A stretch of DNA of 64,000 nucleotides from Enterobacteriaceae endosymbiont of Donacia sparganii (GCF_012569045.1 NZ_CP046196.1:253290-317289); one strand, 5' to 3'. Shown: positions 46,907 through 56,585, counted from the first letter of the stretch. Translations and numbers: made by a program. The notes: generated by a model not told the origin, from the letters alone.

Positions 46907-49456
46907 TTATTTTTTTTTTGTTACTATATTAAATATTTTATATGGTATATATATAATTTTTATAATTTTAATATTTCTTAAATATTTAGATATTTTATTA
47001 TGTGATAATATATATTCTTCAATATAATTTTGTTTATTTTGATATTTTTTGGGGATAGAAAGATTATATTTTTTTTTTCCGTCTATCTGAATTACTATAT
47101 TAAAAGTATTAATTATTTTTGTAGTATCAATTTTTGTAATTACAGGCCATAATTCATAATCTATATCATTATAATTACCCATATATTTCCATAATATAAA
47201 ACAAATATGAGGAGTAAAAGGATATAACATTTTTAGTATAACTAATAATCCATTAAAAATTATAATATAATCAATATTATTACATATTTTATATTTTATA
47301 AATTTATTAAATAATATCATTATTGATGATATTGCTGTATTAAAAGATTGATCTTTTTCAAAATTATTTGTTACTCTAATAATAGTTTTATTTATATATA
47401 ACTGTATTATTAATTGTTCTTTATTATATTCATAAAATAGTTTATTTTTTTTTATTTGTTGATAATTATTATATAATTTTTTATATTCGTAAATAAATTT
47501 CCATAATTTTTTTAAAAATCTATACATTCCTTTAATACCTGATTCTTTCCATTCTAAATCCATAGTAGGTGGGGTAGCAAACATAATAAAAAGACGTAAA
47601 GTATCTGCTCCATATTTTTTAATAATATCTTGAGGATCAACACCGTTATTTTTAGATTTAGACATTTTAATCATACCATGATGAATTAATTTTCTTCCCT
47701 TATTATCAAATATATCATTATTTTCTTTATTAAAAGAAATGTTTTTAAAATTTACCCAATGATATTTTTTTTTTTTATCTATATAATAATAAGAATCTGC
47801 TAAAACCATTCCTTGACATAATAATTTTTTTACTGGTTCATCTGTATCTAATAATCCTATATCTCTCATTAATTTATGAAAAAATCGAAAATATAATAAA
47901 TGCATTATTGCATGTTCTATACCTCCAATATATTGGTCTACAGGTAACCAATATTTAGCTTTTTTTTTATTTATCATATTATTATTTTCATCAGTACATG
48001 TATATCTTACATAATACCAAGAAGATTCTATAAAAGTATCAAATGTATCAGTTTCTATTTGTCCTGTTATTCCATTATTATTATAATAAAACCAATTTAA
48101 ATTATTTTTAATTTTTTTATTATAATTTTCTTTTATATTTTTATTAAAAATTTTTTTAGGAAAAATAAGAGGTAAATCTTTTTCTTTTAAAGGTATAAAT
48201 TTTTTGTTATTTTGTATAATTATTGGAATAGGAGTTCCCCAAATACGTTGTCTTGAAATACTCCAATCTTTTAAATGATAATACTTTTTATAAAAAGCTT
48301 TTTTTTTAAAAATTAAATAATTAATTAATGATTTATTATTTTTTTCAATATTTTTAAAAAAATTTACTTTTTTATTATTTTGTATAATTGATATATTATA
48401 ATTTTGTATGAAAATATTATCTTTTTTATTATATTGGGGGATACCGATAGTAGCGTCAATTTCATTAATGTCAGATAAATAATTTACAATTATTATTGGT
48501 ATTTTTTTTATAAAAATATTTTTTGCAAATAATTTACTATTAATATATTTCATATTATGAAATGAAAAATTTTTTTTTTCTATAAAAGATGTTGATGAAC
48601 ATTCTTTAATAAAATTTTTAATTTTTATATTTTTTATAAATTTTTTACATATAGAATGATTATATAAAATTTTTATGAAAGAAATATTATTAATAGTATG
48701 ATAATATTTTTTTTCGATAAAAACATTAAATTCATAATTAGTATTATTAATTTTAAAAATAATTTCTATTCCTTCTATTTTACCAATCCAATTTTTTTGC
48801 ATATTTTTTACTTTTTTCGGCCAATCATCTAATTTTTTTAAATCATTTAATAATTCTTCAGCGTAATTAGTAATTTTTAAAAACCATTGTTTTATCCATT
48901 TTTTTTTAATAATACTATTACATCGCCAACAACAATTATTAATTACTTGTTCATTAGCTAATACTGTTTTATCTATAGGACACCAATTTACTATAGCATT
49001 TTTTTTATATGCTAAACCTAGTTTATATAATTTTAAAAAAAACCATTGTTCCCAACGATAATAATTAGGATTACATGTTGTTATTTCTCTATCCCAATCA
49101 AAACTAAACCCTAATAATTTTAATTGCTTTTTCATATATGCAATATTATTTTTAGTCCATATAGTAGGTGATATATTATGATGATGAGCAGCTATTTCAG
49201 CTGGTAAACCAAAAGCATCCCATCCAATTGGATGTAAAACATTTTTTCCTATCATACGTTGATATCTTGCAATAACATCTCCTATGGTATAATTACGTAC
49301 GTGTCCCATATGTAATTTACCTGATGGATAAGGTAACATTGAAAGACAATAAAATTTTTCTTTATTATAATTTTCAATTACTTTAAAAGTTTTTTTTAAA
49401 TCCCATTTTTTTTGTACATAAAACTCTATTTCTTTAGGAGAATATTCTTTTTTCAT
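46907..49456 (-). CDS. leuS: leucyl-tRNA synthetase with degraded editing domain
   Basis: LeuS charges tRNA-Leu. I chose the ATG at 49454-49456, since MKKEYSPKEIEFYVQKKWD aligns with E. coli; an upstream in-frame ATG would add 27 unmatched residues. The 849 residues show PYPSGKLHMGHVRNY (HIGH motif), the zinc site CPID...CCWRC, SRQRIWG, ETDTFDTFIESSWY and KMSKSKNNG. The CP1 editing insert (48265-48780) is about 170 residues and lacks TTRPDT and GTGAVMAVPGHDQRD; aligned places read IEKKYYH and DATIGIPQYNKKD. Charging should work, editing is doubtful. Confidence 0.96.
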   Translation of the reverse strand: MKKEYSPKEIEFYVQKKWDLKKTFKVIENYNKEKFYCLSMLPYPSGKLHMGHVRNYTIGDVIARYQRMIGKNVLHPIGWDAFGLPAEIAAHHHNISPTIWTKNNIAYMKKQLKLLGFSFDWDREITTCNPNYYRWEQWFFLKLYKLGLAYKKNAIVNWCPIDKTVLANEQVINNCCWRCNSIIKKKWIKQWFLKITNYAEELLNDLKKLDDWPKKVKNMQKNWIGKIEGIEIIFKINNTNYEFNVFIEKKYYHTINNISFIKILYNHSICKKFIKNIKIKNFIKECSSTSFIEKKNFSFHNMKYINSKLFAKNIFIKKIPIIIVNYLSDINEIDATIGIPQYNKKDNIFIQNYNISIIQNNKKVNFFKNIEKNNKSLINYLIFKKKAFYKKYYHLKDWSISRQRIWGTPIPIIIQNNKKFIPLKEKDLPLIFPKKIFNKNIKENYNKKIKNNLNWFYYNNNGITGQIETDTFDTFIESSWYYVRYTCTDENNNMINKKKAKYWLPVDQYIGGIEHAIMHLLYFRFFHKLMRDIGLLDTDEPVKKLLCQGMVLADSYYYIDKKKKYHWVNFKNISFNKENNDIFDNKGRKLIHHGMIKMSKSKNNGVDPQDIIKKYGADTLRLFIMFATPPTMDLEWKESGIKGMYRFLKKLWKFIYEYKKLYNNYQQIKKNKLFYEYNKEQLIIQLYINKTIIRVTNNFEKDQSFNTAISSIMILFNKFIKYKICNNIDYIIIFNGLLVILKMLYPFTPHICFILWKYMGNYNDIDYELWPVITKIDTTKIINTFNIVIQIDGKKKYNLSIPKKYQNKQNYIEEYILSHNKISKYLRNIKIIKIIYIPYKIFNIVTKKK

Positions 49457-49511
49457 ATAAAAATAATTCCTGAATATATTATTTAATTTTAATTTTATAT
49501 AAATTTTATTT

Positions 49512-49970
49512 TTAAAAATATGGATTTTTATAACCAAGTAAATTAAGTATTTTAATTTCTTTTGATTGCATTAAAGATGTTTCTTTGATATTTTTATGAT
49601 CATATTTTAATAAATGTAAACAAGCATGTATAATAATATGAGCCCAATGAGATTTTAATGATTTTTTTTCTAAAAAAGATTCATATTCAATAATTTCTTT
49701 ACATAAAATAATATCTCCTAATAATTCTTTTTTAAGAAAATTTTTTTCTAATAAAAAAGACAAGACATTAGTTGGTTGAGATATTTTTAAATATTTTTTA
49801 TTAAGTTTTATAATAGTTTTTTTTTCAACTATAGATATAGTTATTATAATTTTTTTTATGTTTTTTTTATAAAAAATTTTATTTAACCAATAAAAAATAT
49901 CATTTTTAAAAGGTAAATTATTATTATTTTTACAAAAATTATAATAATTTAAGATAATATTAAATTTCAT
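49512..49970 (-). CDS. ybeY: endoribonuclease YbeY
   Basis: YbeY is a zinc endoribonuclease for 16S rRNA 3' maturation and ribosome quality control. The 152 residues (E. coli 155) include TNVLSFLLE and the metal motif HIIIHACLHLLKYDH near residue 113, where three histidines are kept but the usual glycines (HGxLHLxGYDH) are replaced by A and K. It sits between miaB and leuS; ybeZ is missing. Confidence 0.93.
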   Translation of the reverse strand: MKFNIILNYYNFCKNNNNLPFKNDIFYWLNKIFYKKNIKKIIITISIVEKKTIIKLNKKYLKISQPTNVLSFLLEKNFLKKELLGDIILCKEIIEYESFLEKKSLKSHWAHIIIHACLHLLKYDHKNIKETSLMQSKEIKILNLLGYKNPYF

Positions 49971-49990
49971 ATGATTTTTAAAAAAAATAA

Positions 49991-51331
49991 TTAATTATTA
50001 CAGATAGATATAAATTCTCCATATAAAGAATATATATAAGAATCAATAATTTTAACATTTATAAATTTGCCAATATAATTTATTTTACTCATAAAGTATA
50101 CTATTCTATTATTTTCAGTTTTTCCAAAATATTTATTATTTTGAGGAGATATACCTTCTACTAAAATAATTTGTATTGTATTTAACATTTTTAAACTAAA
50201 TTTTTTAGTTTGTTGTGTTATATAATGTTGTAATAAATATAATCTTTTTTTTTTTTCTAAAATATTTATGTTATCTTTCATTTTACTAGCTGGCGTTCCT
50301 GGTCTAGGAGAATAAATAAAACTAAAACCCATGTCTAAATCTAGATCTAAAATTAAAGAAATTGTATCATCAAAATCGCTTTTTGTCTCACCTGGAAAAC
50401 CTACAATAAAATCTGAACTAATTTGAATATATGGTCTAATATATCTAACTTTATTTATAATTTTAGTATATTCTAAAATACTATATCTTCTTTTCATTAG
50501 AGATAAAATTCGATCAGAACCACTTTGTACTGGTAAATGTAAAAAATTTACTAATTTAGGAATTTTTTGATATACATTAATTAATTCATCAGAAAAATCT
50601 TTTGGATGACTTGTTGTAAACCTAATTCTTTTTATATTTTCTATTTTAGAAATTAATATTAATAATTTTGCAAATGTATAACATTTTTTATTTTTTTTAT
50701 CAATATATTTATAGGAGTTGACATTTTGTCCTAATAAATGTATTTCTTTAACTCCTTGATCAGATAAATTTTTAATTTCTAAAAGAATATCTTTATAAGG
50801 ACGACTTATTTCTTTACCTCTAGTATGAGGTACTATACAATAAGTACAATATTTATTACAACCTTCTATAATTGAAATAAAAGAACTTACATTTTTTGTT
50901 TTTGTCAAAGGAAAAAATTTAAATTTTTCAATTTTAGGAAAACTTATATCAATTAAAAATTTTTTAAATTTACGTATTTTATATATCATTTTAGGTAATT
51001 TATGGAAAGTTTGAGGGCCAAAAATTATATCTACATAATATGCTCTATCTAATATTTTTTTACCTTCTTGTGAAGCAACACATCCCCCTACTCCAATAAT
51101 AATTTCTGGATTTTTTTTTTTTAAAATTTTCCATCTTCCTAATTGATGAAATAATTTTTCTTGTGCTTTTTCTCTAATAGAACAAGTATTTAATATTAAA
51201 ATGTTTGCATCTTTTATAGATGTAGTAATTTTACAATTTAACTTATTTTCCATAATATCAGCTATCTTAGAAGAATCATATTCATTCATTTGACAGCCCC
51301 AAGTTTTAATATATAATTTATTATTTAACAT
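49991..51331 (-). CDS. miaB: tRNA-2-methylthio-N6-dimethylallyladenosine synthase MiaB
   Basis: MiaB is a radical SAM methylthiotransferase for A37 of tRNAs reading UNN codons. The 446 residues (E. coli 474) show the three N-terminal cluster cysteines (TWGCQMN, NTCSIRE, GVGGCVASQ), the radical SAM motif CNKYCTYC near 155 and PVQSGSDRIL, plus a C-terminal TRAM-like domain. A 12-A coding-strand run near 51111-51122 encodes KKKN. MiaA, which makes its substrate, is not in the window. Confidence 0.96.
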   Translation of the reverse strand: MLNNKLYIKTWGCQMNEYDSSKIADIMENKLNCKITTSIKDANILILNTCSIREKAQEKLFHQLGRWKILKKKNPEIIIGVGGCVASQEGKKILDRAYYVDIIFGPQTFHKLPKMIYKIRKFKKFLIDISFPKIEKFKFFPLTKTKNVSSFISIIEGCNKYCTYCIVPHTRGKEISRPYKDILLEIKNLSDQGVKEIHLLGQNVNSYKYIDKKNKKCYTFAKLLILISKIENIKRIRFTTSHPKDFSDELINVYQKIPKLVNFLHLPVQSGSDRILSLMKRRYSILEYTKIINKVRYIRPYIQISSDFIVGFPGETKSDFDDTISLILDLDLDMGFSFIYSPRPGTPASKMKDNINILEKKKRLYLLQHYITQQTKKFSLKMLNTIQIILVEGISPQNNKYFGKTENNRIVYFMSKINYIGKFINVKIIDSYIYSLYGEFISICNN

Positions 51332-51388
51332 AATTTAACAATTATAGTTTTTTTATTAAGTTTTAGAAAATAAAAAAGATAAATAGAT

Positions 51389-51460
51389 CTGGGGTACCTG
51401 GATTTGAACCAGGGATGCCGGTATCAAAAACCGGTGCCTTAACCACTTGGCTATACCCCA
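51389..51460 (-). tRNA. glnU: tRNA-Gln (UUG)
   Basis: The cloverleaf starts TGGGGTATAGCCAAG, acceptor TGGGGTA/TACCCCA with the U1-A72 pair and G73 (51389) recognised by GlnRS; the anticodon loop TTTTGAT gives UUG. It closely matches E. coli glnU/glnW. CCA is not encoded. It is the last of three tRNAs in the order Met-Leu-Gln as in E. coli metT-leuW-glnU, with the other four cluster members missing. Confidence 0.95.
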
Positions 51461-51466
51461 AATTTT

Positions 51467-51557
51467 TACGGAAGACGAGACTTGAACTCGTATTATTTTA
51501 TAATTAAATAGCCAGAACCTAAATCTGGTGCGTCTACCAAAATTCCGCCACTTCCGC
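51467..51557 (-). tRNA. leuW: tRNA-Leu (UAG)
   Basis: The class II cloverleaf starts GCGGAAGTGGCGGAA; anticodon loop ATTTAGG gives UAG. The long variable arm is entirely AT (TATTT...AAATA stem). The first pair is G1-U72 and the discriminator is A (51467), the main LeuRS identity base. The D loop has an extra T run. CCA is not encoded. Confidence 0.94.
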
Positions 51558-51579
51558 AAAATTATTTTTAATTTTATAA

Positions 51580-51655
51580 TAGCTACGATGGGAATTGAAC
51601 CCATGACCTCAGCGTTATGAATGCTGTGCTCTAACCAAAACTGAGCTACGTAGCC
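51580..51655 (-). tRNA. metT: tRNA-Met (CAU), elongator
   Basis: The cloverleaf starts GGCTACGTAGCTCAG with anticodon loop TTCATAA, giving CAU. It resembles E. coli metT in stem and T arm and lacks the C1-A72 mismatch of initiator tRNA, so it is read as the elongator; an Ile-lysidine tRNA is less likely. The first pair is G1-U72, discriminator A (51580). The D loop has extra T residues. CCA is not encoded. Confidence 0.92.
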
Positions 51656-51758
51656 TAAAATTTGTACTTATATTATGTAAATAATAAAGTATAACGTCAA
51701 CTAATTTATTCATTTAAATTTATATTTAAATTAAAATTGTGAAAAGAGTAAAATAAAT

Positions 51759-53423
51759 ATGTATAAATATAATAATTTTTATAAAAAAAACTTTATTTTT
51801 AAAATAATTGAAAATGATATAAGAAATAAAAAATATAACATAATATGTACTAGATTCCCTCCAGAACCTAATGGGTATCTCCATATAGGACATATTAAAT
51901 CAATCTGTTTAAATTTTTCTATAGCTAAATTTTATAAAGGAATATTTTTTTTAAGAATTGATGATACTAATCCTTCAACTGAAAATATAAAATATATTAA
52001 ATCTATAAAAAAAGATTTAATATGGTTAGGATTTAAATGGGATAAAAATATTAAATATTCATCAAATTATTTTGATTTAATATATAAATATGCAATAGAA
52101 TTAATTAAAAAAAATTTAGCTTATGTTGATGAATTAAATATAAAAGATATTAAAAATTATAGAGGTACATTATTAATACCAGGAAAAAATAGTCCATATA
52201 GAAATCGTTCAATAGAAGAAAATTTAGAATTATTTAAAAAAATGCGTTTAGGTAGATTTCCCGAAGGTAAAGTATCTTTACGTGCAAAAATAGATATGCA
52301 ATCAAAAGTTATTGTGATGAGAGATCCTGTTTTATATAGAATTAAATTTCAAGAACATCACCAGACTGGTAAAAAATGGTGTATATATCCAACTTATGAT
52401 TTTAGTCATTGTATAGCTGATGCAATTGAAGGTATTACACATTCTTTATGTACATTAGAATTTCAAGATAATAGAATTTTATATGATTGGATACTTAATA
52501 ATATTAGTATAAAACATCATCCAAAACAATATGAATTTTCAAAATTAAAAATAGAATATGGAATAACTTCAAAAAGAAATATTAATATATTAATAAAAAA
52601 TAAAATTGTTAGTGGATGGGATGATCCTCGTTTATTAACTATTTCCGGATTACGTAGGAAAGGATATACTGCTTCATCTTTAAAAGATTTTTGTTATCGT
52701 ATAGGTATAACTAAACAAAATAATATTATAGAAATATCTTCTTTAGAATCTTGTATAAGATTAGAATTAAATAAAATAGCACCTAGAGCAATGGCAGTAT
52801 TAAGACCTTTAAAAATTATTATTGATAATTTTCCATCAAATAAAAAAATAAAATTATTAATTCCTAATCATCCTAATAATAAAAACATGGGATATAAAAA
52901 TATTTATTTTACTAAAGAAATATATATAGATATTTTAGATTTTTCTGAAATAGAAAAAAAAAATTATAAAAGACTTATTTTAGGTGGTAAAGTACGATTA
53001 AGATATTCATTTATAATTAAAGCAAAAAAAATAATTAAAAATAAAAATGGAAATATTACTTGTATACATTGTATTTATTATAAAGATACATTAGGAATTA
53101 AAATAGATAAAAAAAAAAGAATCATAAAAGGTATAATTCATTGGATATCTTGTTCTTATTCTAAACCAGCTTTATTTTATTTATATAATAATTTATTTAT
53201 AAAAAAAAATATCAATAATATTGATAATATTTTATCTTTTTTAAATAAAAAATCATTATTAATATATAATGGTTTTATAGAAAAAAATTTATTACAATTA
53301 AATAATAATAATCAACATTTTCAATTTGAAAGAGAGGGGTATTTTTTTTTTGATAAAAAATATTCAAATAAAAATAAAATAATTTTTAATAGAATTATTT
53401 CATTAAAAAAAAAAAATAATTAA
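51759..53423 (+). CDS. glnS: glutaminyl-tRNA synthetase
   Basis: GlnS charges tRNA-Gln directly. The 554 residues equal E. coli. FPPEPNGYLHIGHIKSICL (HIGH motif), LRIDDTNPSTE, YDFSHCIADAIEGITHSLCTLEFQ in part (DAIEGITHSLCTLEF) and GWDDPRLLTISGLRRKGY are conserved. The second class I signature, MSKR in E. coli, reads TSKR (52566-52577). It stands next to the tRNA-Gln gene but on the other strand. A run of 12 A lies near its 3' end. Confidence 0.97.
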   Translation: MYKYNNFYKKNFIFKIIENDIRNKKYNIICTRFPPEPNGYLHIGHIKSICLNFSIAKFYKGIFFLRIDDTNPSTENIKYIKSIKKDLIWLGFKWDKNIKYSSNYFDLIYKYAIELIKKNLAYVDELNIKDIKNYRGTLLIPGKNSPYRNRSIEENLELFKKMRLGRFPEGKVSLRAKIDMQSKVIVMRDPVLYRIKFQEHHQTGKKWCIYPTYDFSHCIADAIEGITHSLCTLEFQDNRILYDWILNNISIKHHPKQYEFSKLKIEYGITSKRNINILIKNKIVSGWDDPRLLTISGLRRKGYTASSLKDFCYRIGITKQNNIIEISSLESCIRLELNKIAPRAMAVLRPLKIIIDNFPSNKKIKLLIPNHPNNKNMGYKNIYFTKEIYIDILDFSEIEKKNYKRLILGGKVRLRYSFIIKAKKIIKNKNGNITCIHCIYYKDTLGIKIDKKKRIIKGIIHWISCSYSKPALFYLYNNLFIKKNINNIDNILSFLNKKSLLIYNGFIEKNLLQLNNNNQHFQFEREGYFFFDKKYSNKNKIIFNRIISLKKKNN

Positions 53424-53438
53424 TTATTAATTAATAAA

Positions 53439-53473
53439 ATAAAATCAATTATATTTTATATAATTGATTTTAT
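53439..53473. terminator. probable bidirectional terminator of glnS and fldA
   Basis: A perfect 15-bp inverted repeat (53439-53453 with 53459-53473) with a 5-base loop lies between the convergent glnS and fldA stops (53423 and 53479). It holds only two G-C pairs. T-rich tracts follow on both strands, fitting termination in both directions. Confidence 0.6.
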
Positions 53474-53478
53474 AATTA

Positions 53479-53991
53479 TTATATTTTTAATTCTTTTAAT
53501 ATCTGTTTTATCCAAGTATTAATACGTAAATTAGTTAATTCTGGTTGTCTATCTTCATCTATAGTTAATCCTAAAAAATAATTTTTATTTTTTAAACTTT
53601 TAGTACTATGAAAATAGTATCCTTTAGTAGGCCAATATCCTATAATTCTCGCTTTATTTATTTTAACTATATTATAAATAATGCTAATAGCATCACAAAA
53701 ATATTCTCCATAGTCTTCTTGATCACCACAACCAAATAAACCTAAAATTTTGTTTTTAAAATTAATTTTTTCTAAAGTAGGTAAAAAATATTCCCAATCA
53801 CATTGAACTTCTCCATAATACCATGTAGGAATTCCAAATAAAAGAATATTATATTGTTCAATATCTTTTTGTTCTACTTGAGCGATATTAAATATTGAAG
53901 AAATTTTATTTCCTAATTTTTTATATATATTACAAGCAACATTTTCAGTATTACCTGTATCACTACCAAAAAAAATTCCAATTTTTGACAT
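53479..53991 (-). CDS. fldA: flavodoxin 1
   Basis: FldA is an FMN electron carrier. The 170 residues (E. coli 176) start with the phosphate loop [12 protein letters not shown]; the FMN-stacking [10 protein letters not shown] and [15 protein letters not shown] follow. It likely donates electrons to radical SAM enzymes such as MiaB. The neighbouring fur of E. coli is missing, while ybfF is kept. Confidence 0.95.
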   Translation of the reverse strand: MSKIGIFFGSDTGNTENVACNIYKKLGNKISSIFNIAQVEQKDIEQYNILLFGIPTWYYGEVQCDWEYFLPTLEKINFKNKILGLFGCGDQEDYGEYFCDAISIIYNIVKINKARIIGYWPTKGYYFHSTKSLKNKNYFLGLTIDEDRQPELTNLRINTWIKQILKELKI

Positions 53992-54016
53992 TTTTTATTA
54001 TTTTCTCTAAAAAATA

Positions 54017-54796
54017 TTATTTATAACATAATTTTAATATTAAATTAAATACTAATTTTGTATTTTCAATATGTAATAAATGACCAGCATTTTCAATATT
54101 ATATATCCTAGCATTAGGAAATTGATAAAATATTTTATTATAATAAATTTTATTTATATAATTTGATTGTTCTCCCTTTAAAAAAACAATATTTCCATTC
54201 CATGGAGAAATTAAATGCCAATTTAATATTTTTTCATATTCTTTTTTTAATATTGGTAAATTAAAGTCCCATTTACCATTTATAAATGTTTTTAATAATG
54301 CGCTTATTATATATTTATTTTTAATATATTGTTTAAACATATGAAATACATTTTTTCTTATTAAAATTTTTTTTTTATATACTTTTTCTAATATAAAAAA
54401 AATATTATTAATAACATTTTTATATTTTACAGGAGCTATATCTAAAATAATTATCATTTTAATATTATTAGGTAATATAAATTGAGTAAGATTCATAGCT
54501 ATTTTCCCTCCCATTGAATGCCCAATAATAATAATATTTTTTTTAATATTTAAAAAATTTAATGTATCTAATATATCTTGAGATAAAAAAAGATAATCCA
54601 TTTTATTATTTTGAGGAGATAAACCATGATTTCTAATATCTAACAATAATATTTTATATTTTAAATATTTATTTAAAAATTTACCCATAAAATATAAACT
54701 TTTTTTATTTCCAAATAATCCATGTAATATAATAATTGTATATTTATTTTTAATAAATAAATTATTATTTGGAATAATTAAATAACTAAGAATCAT
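54017..54796 (-). CDS. ybfF: alpha/beta hydrolase YbfF (acyl-CoA thioesterase/esterase type)
   Basis: The 259 residues (E. coli 254) form an alpha/beta hydrolase. The oxyanion HGLFGNKKS, nucleophile elbow IIGHSMGGK (Ser) near residue 96 and the final NAGHLLHIE (His) are clear; VFLKGEQSNYI carries the loop before the His. E. coli YbfF hydrolyses medium acyl-CoA esters in vitro; the true role is uncertain. The order ybfF-fldA matches E. coli. Confidence 0.88.
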   Translation of the reverse strand: MILSYLIIPNNNLFIKNKYTIIILHGLFGNKKSLYFMGKFLNKYLKYKILLLDIRNHGLSPQNNKMDYLFLSQDILDTLNFLNIKKNIIIIGHSMGGKIAMNLTQFILPNNIKMIIILDIAPVKYKNVINNIFFILEKVYKKKILIRKNVFHMFKQYIKNKYIISALLKTFINGKWDFNLPILKKEYEKILNWHLISPWNGNIVFLKGEQSNYINKIYYNKIFYQFPNARIYNIENAGHLLHIENTKLVFNLILKLCYK

Positions 54797-54879
54797 ATAA
54801 AATTAAATTTATTTAAAAAGTATATTTTATCATATAAAAAAAATTTTAAAAATTGAATTTTTAAAAAATTTAAAAATTA

Positions 54880-54888
54880 TGATATAAT
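54880..54888 (+). promoter_or_regulatory. possible extended -10 promoter of pgi
   Basis: TGATATAAT is a perfect extended -10 element (TGnTATAAT) in the 172-base gap between divergent ybfF and pgi, 80 bases before the pgi start. No good -35 box is seen, which extended -10 promoters do not need. The AT-rich background lowers the weight. Confidence 0.35.
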
Positions 54889-54968
54889 CTATTATAAAAT
54901 AATGTATTTTTTATTTAAAAATAATTTTTATTTAAAAAATTTTAATTTTATTATATTAATAATATTAT

Positions 54969-56585
54969 ATGAAAAATATTAATCCTGTAAAAACTTATTC
55001 TTGGAAAAATTTACAAAATCATTTTAAAAAAATTAAAAAATTAACTATTAATGATTTATTTTTAATAGATAAAAATAGATTTAAAAATTTTTCTATTAAT
55101 TTTGAAAATAAAATTCTTTTTGATTATTCAAAAAATTTTCTTAATAATGAAACTATGATTCATTTATTTAATTTAGCAAGAGAAACTAAGTGTATTGAAG
55201 CTATTAATGCTATGTTTTATGGTAAGAAAATTAATATAACAGAACATAAATCTGTTTTACATACAGCATTAAGAAATGATAATATCCATTTTTTTTTAAA
55301 AAAACATCAAATATATGATGATATAAAACAAATTTTAAAAAAAATGAAAAATATTTCTGATAATATTATTTTAGAAAAATGGAAAGGTTATACAAATAAA
55401 AAAATAAAAAATATTATAAATATAGGCATAGGTGGTTCTCACTTAGGTCCTTTAATGATTACAGAATCATTAAAATCTTATAAAAATAAATTAAATTTAT
55501 TTTTTTTATCTAATATTGATTCTAATCAATTAATAAATATTATTACTAAAGTAAAACCAGAAGAAAGTTTATTTATTATTGCTTCAAAAACTTTTAATAC
55601 ACAAGAAACAATAACTAATGCTTTAAGTATAAAAAAATGGTTTATAAAAAATATAAATATAGATTTTAATAAAAATATTTTTTCTAAACATTTTATTGCT
55701 GTTACAAATAATATTGATGCAGCTATAAATTTTGGTATTGATAAAAATAATATTTTACCTTTATTATCTGAAATAGGAGGACGTTTTTCTTTATGGTCTT
55801 CTATAGGATTATCAATATCTTTAGCTATTGGTTTTAATAATTTTAAAAAATTATTACAAGGTGCTAATAAAATGGATCAACATTTTTTTTCTAATCCTAT
55901 AGATAAAAATATTCCTATTATTATGGCTTTAATTAGTATTTGGTATAGTAATTTTTGGAATACAGAAACAGAAGCAATAATTCCTTATTGTGAAAATATG
56001 CGTTTTTTACCTGCATATTTACAACAATTAAATATGGAATCTAATGGTAAATCTATAGATAGAAATAAGAATAGAATAAAATATCAAACTAGTTCTATTA
56101 TATGGGGTGATATAGGTACTAATGGACAACATTCTTTTTTTCAAATGTTACATCAGGGAACTAAATTAATACCATGTGATTTTATATCTTTTGCTATATC
56201 TAATAATAATAATTATCAAGATCATCATATTAAACTTATTGCAAATTATATTGCACAAACAAAAGCACTAGCATTTGGTAATATTGATGATTATATATGT
56301 AAAAAAAATATATATCAATGTTGTTTTGGCAATAAACCTAGTAATTCTATTTTTTTAAAAAAAATAACTCCTTATAATTTAGGGTTATTAATTTCATATT
56401 ATGAACATAAAATTTTTATACAAGGAGTAATTTTAAATATATTTTCTTTTGATCAATGGGGTGTTGAATTAGGAAAAAAAATAACTAATTTTTTAGTTGA
56501 AGATTTAAATCAAAATATTCAAAAAATAAATAAATATGATAGTTCATCTCAAGGATTAATTAATTTTTATAAAAATTTTAATTAA
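54969..56585 (+). CDS. pgi: glucose-6-phosphate isomerase
   Basis: Pgi interconverts glucose 6-phosphate and fructose 6-phosphate. The 538 residues (E. coli 549) contain NIGIGGSHLGPLMI near 152, ASKTFNTQETITNA near 205, GGRFSLWSSIGLSI near 265 and GQHSFFQMLHQGT near 380; the catalytic Glu (QQLNMESNGKS) and Lys are present. It stands alone between ybfF and deaD. Confidence 0.97.
   Translation: MKNINPVKTYSWKNLQNHFKKIKKLTINDLFLIDKNRFKNFSINFENKILFDYSKNFLNNETMIHLFNLARETKCIEAINAMFYGKKINITEHKSVLHTALRNDNIHFFLKKHQIYDDIKQILKKMKNISDNIILEKWKGYTNKKIKNIINIGIGGSHLGPLMITESLKSYKNKLNLFFLSNIDSNQLINIITKVKPEESLFIIASKTFNTQETITNALSIKKWFIKNINIDFNKNIFSKHFIAVTNNIDAAINFGIDKNNILPLLSEIGGRFSLWSSIGLSISLAIGFNNFKKLLQGANKMDQHFFSNPIDKNIPIIMALISIWYSNFWNTETEAIIPYCENMRFLPAYLQQLNMESNGKSIDRNKNRIKYQTSSIIWGDIGTNGQHSFFQMLHQGTKLIPCDFISFAISNNNNYQDHHIKLIANYIAQTKALAFGNIDDYICKKNIYQCCFGNKPSNSIFLKKITPYNLGLLISYYEHKIFIQGVILNIFSFDQWGVELGKKITNFLVEDLNQNIQKINKYDSSSQGLINFYKNFN

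Noticed and set aside
51356..51604. 82-codon minus-strand frame with a Met start
   Set aside because: It runs through the tRNA-Gln and tRNA-Leu genes and into tRNA-Met, so it is a by-product of the tRNA sequences.
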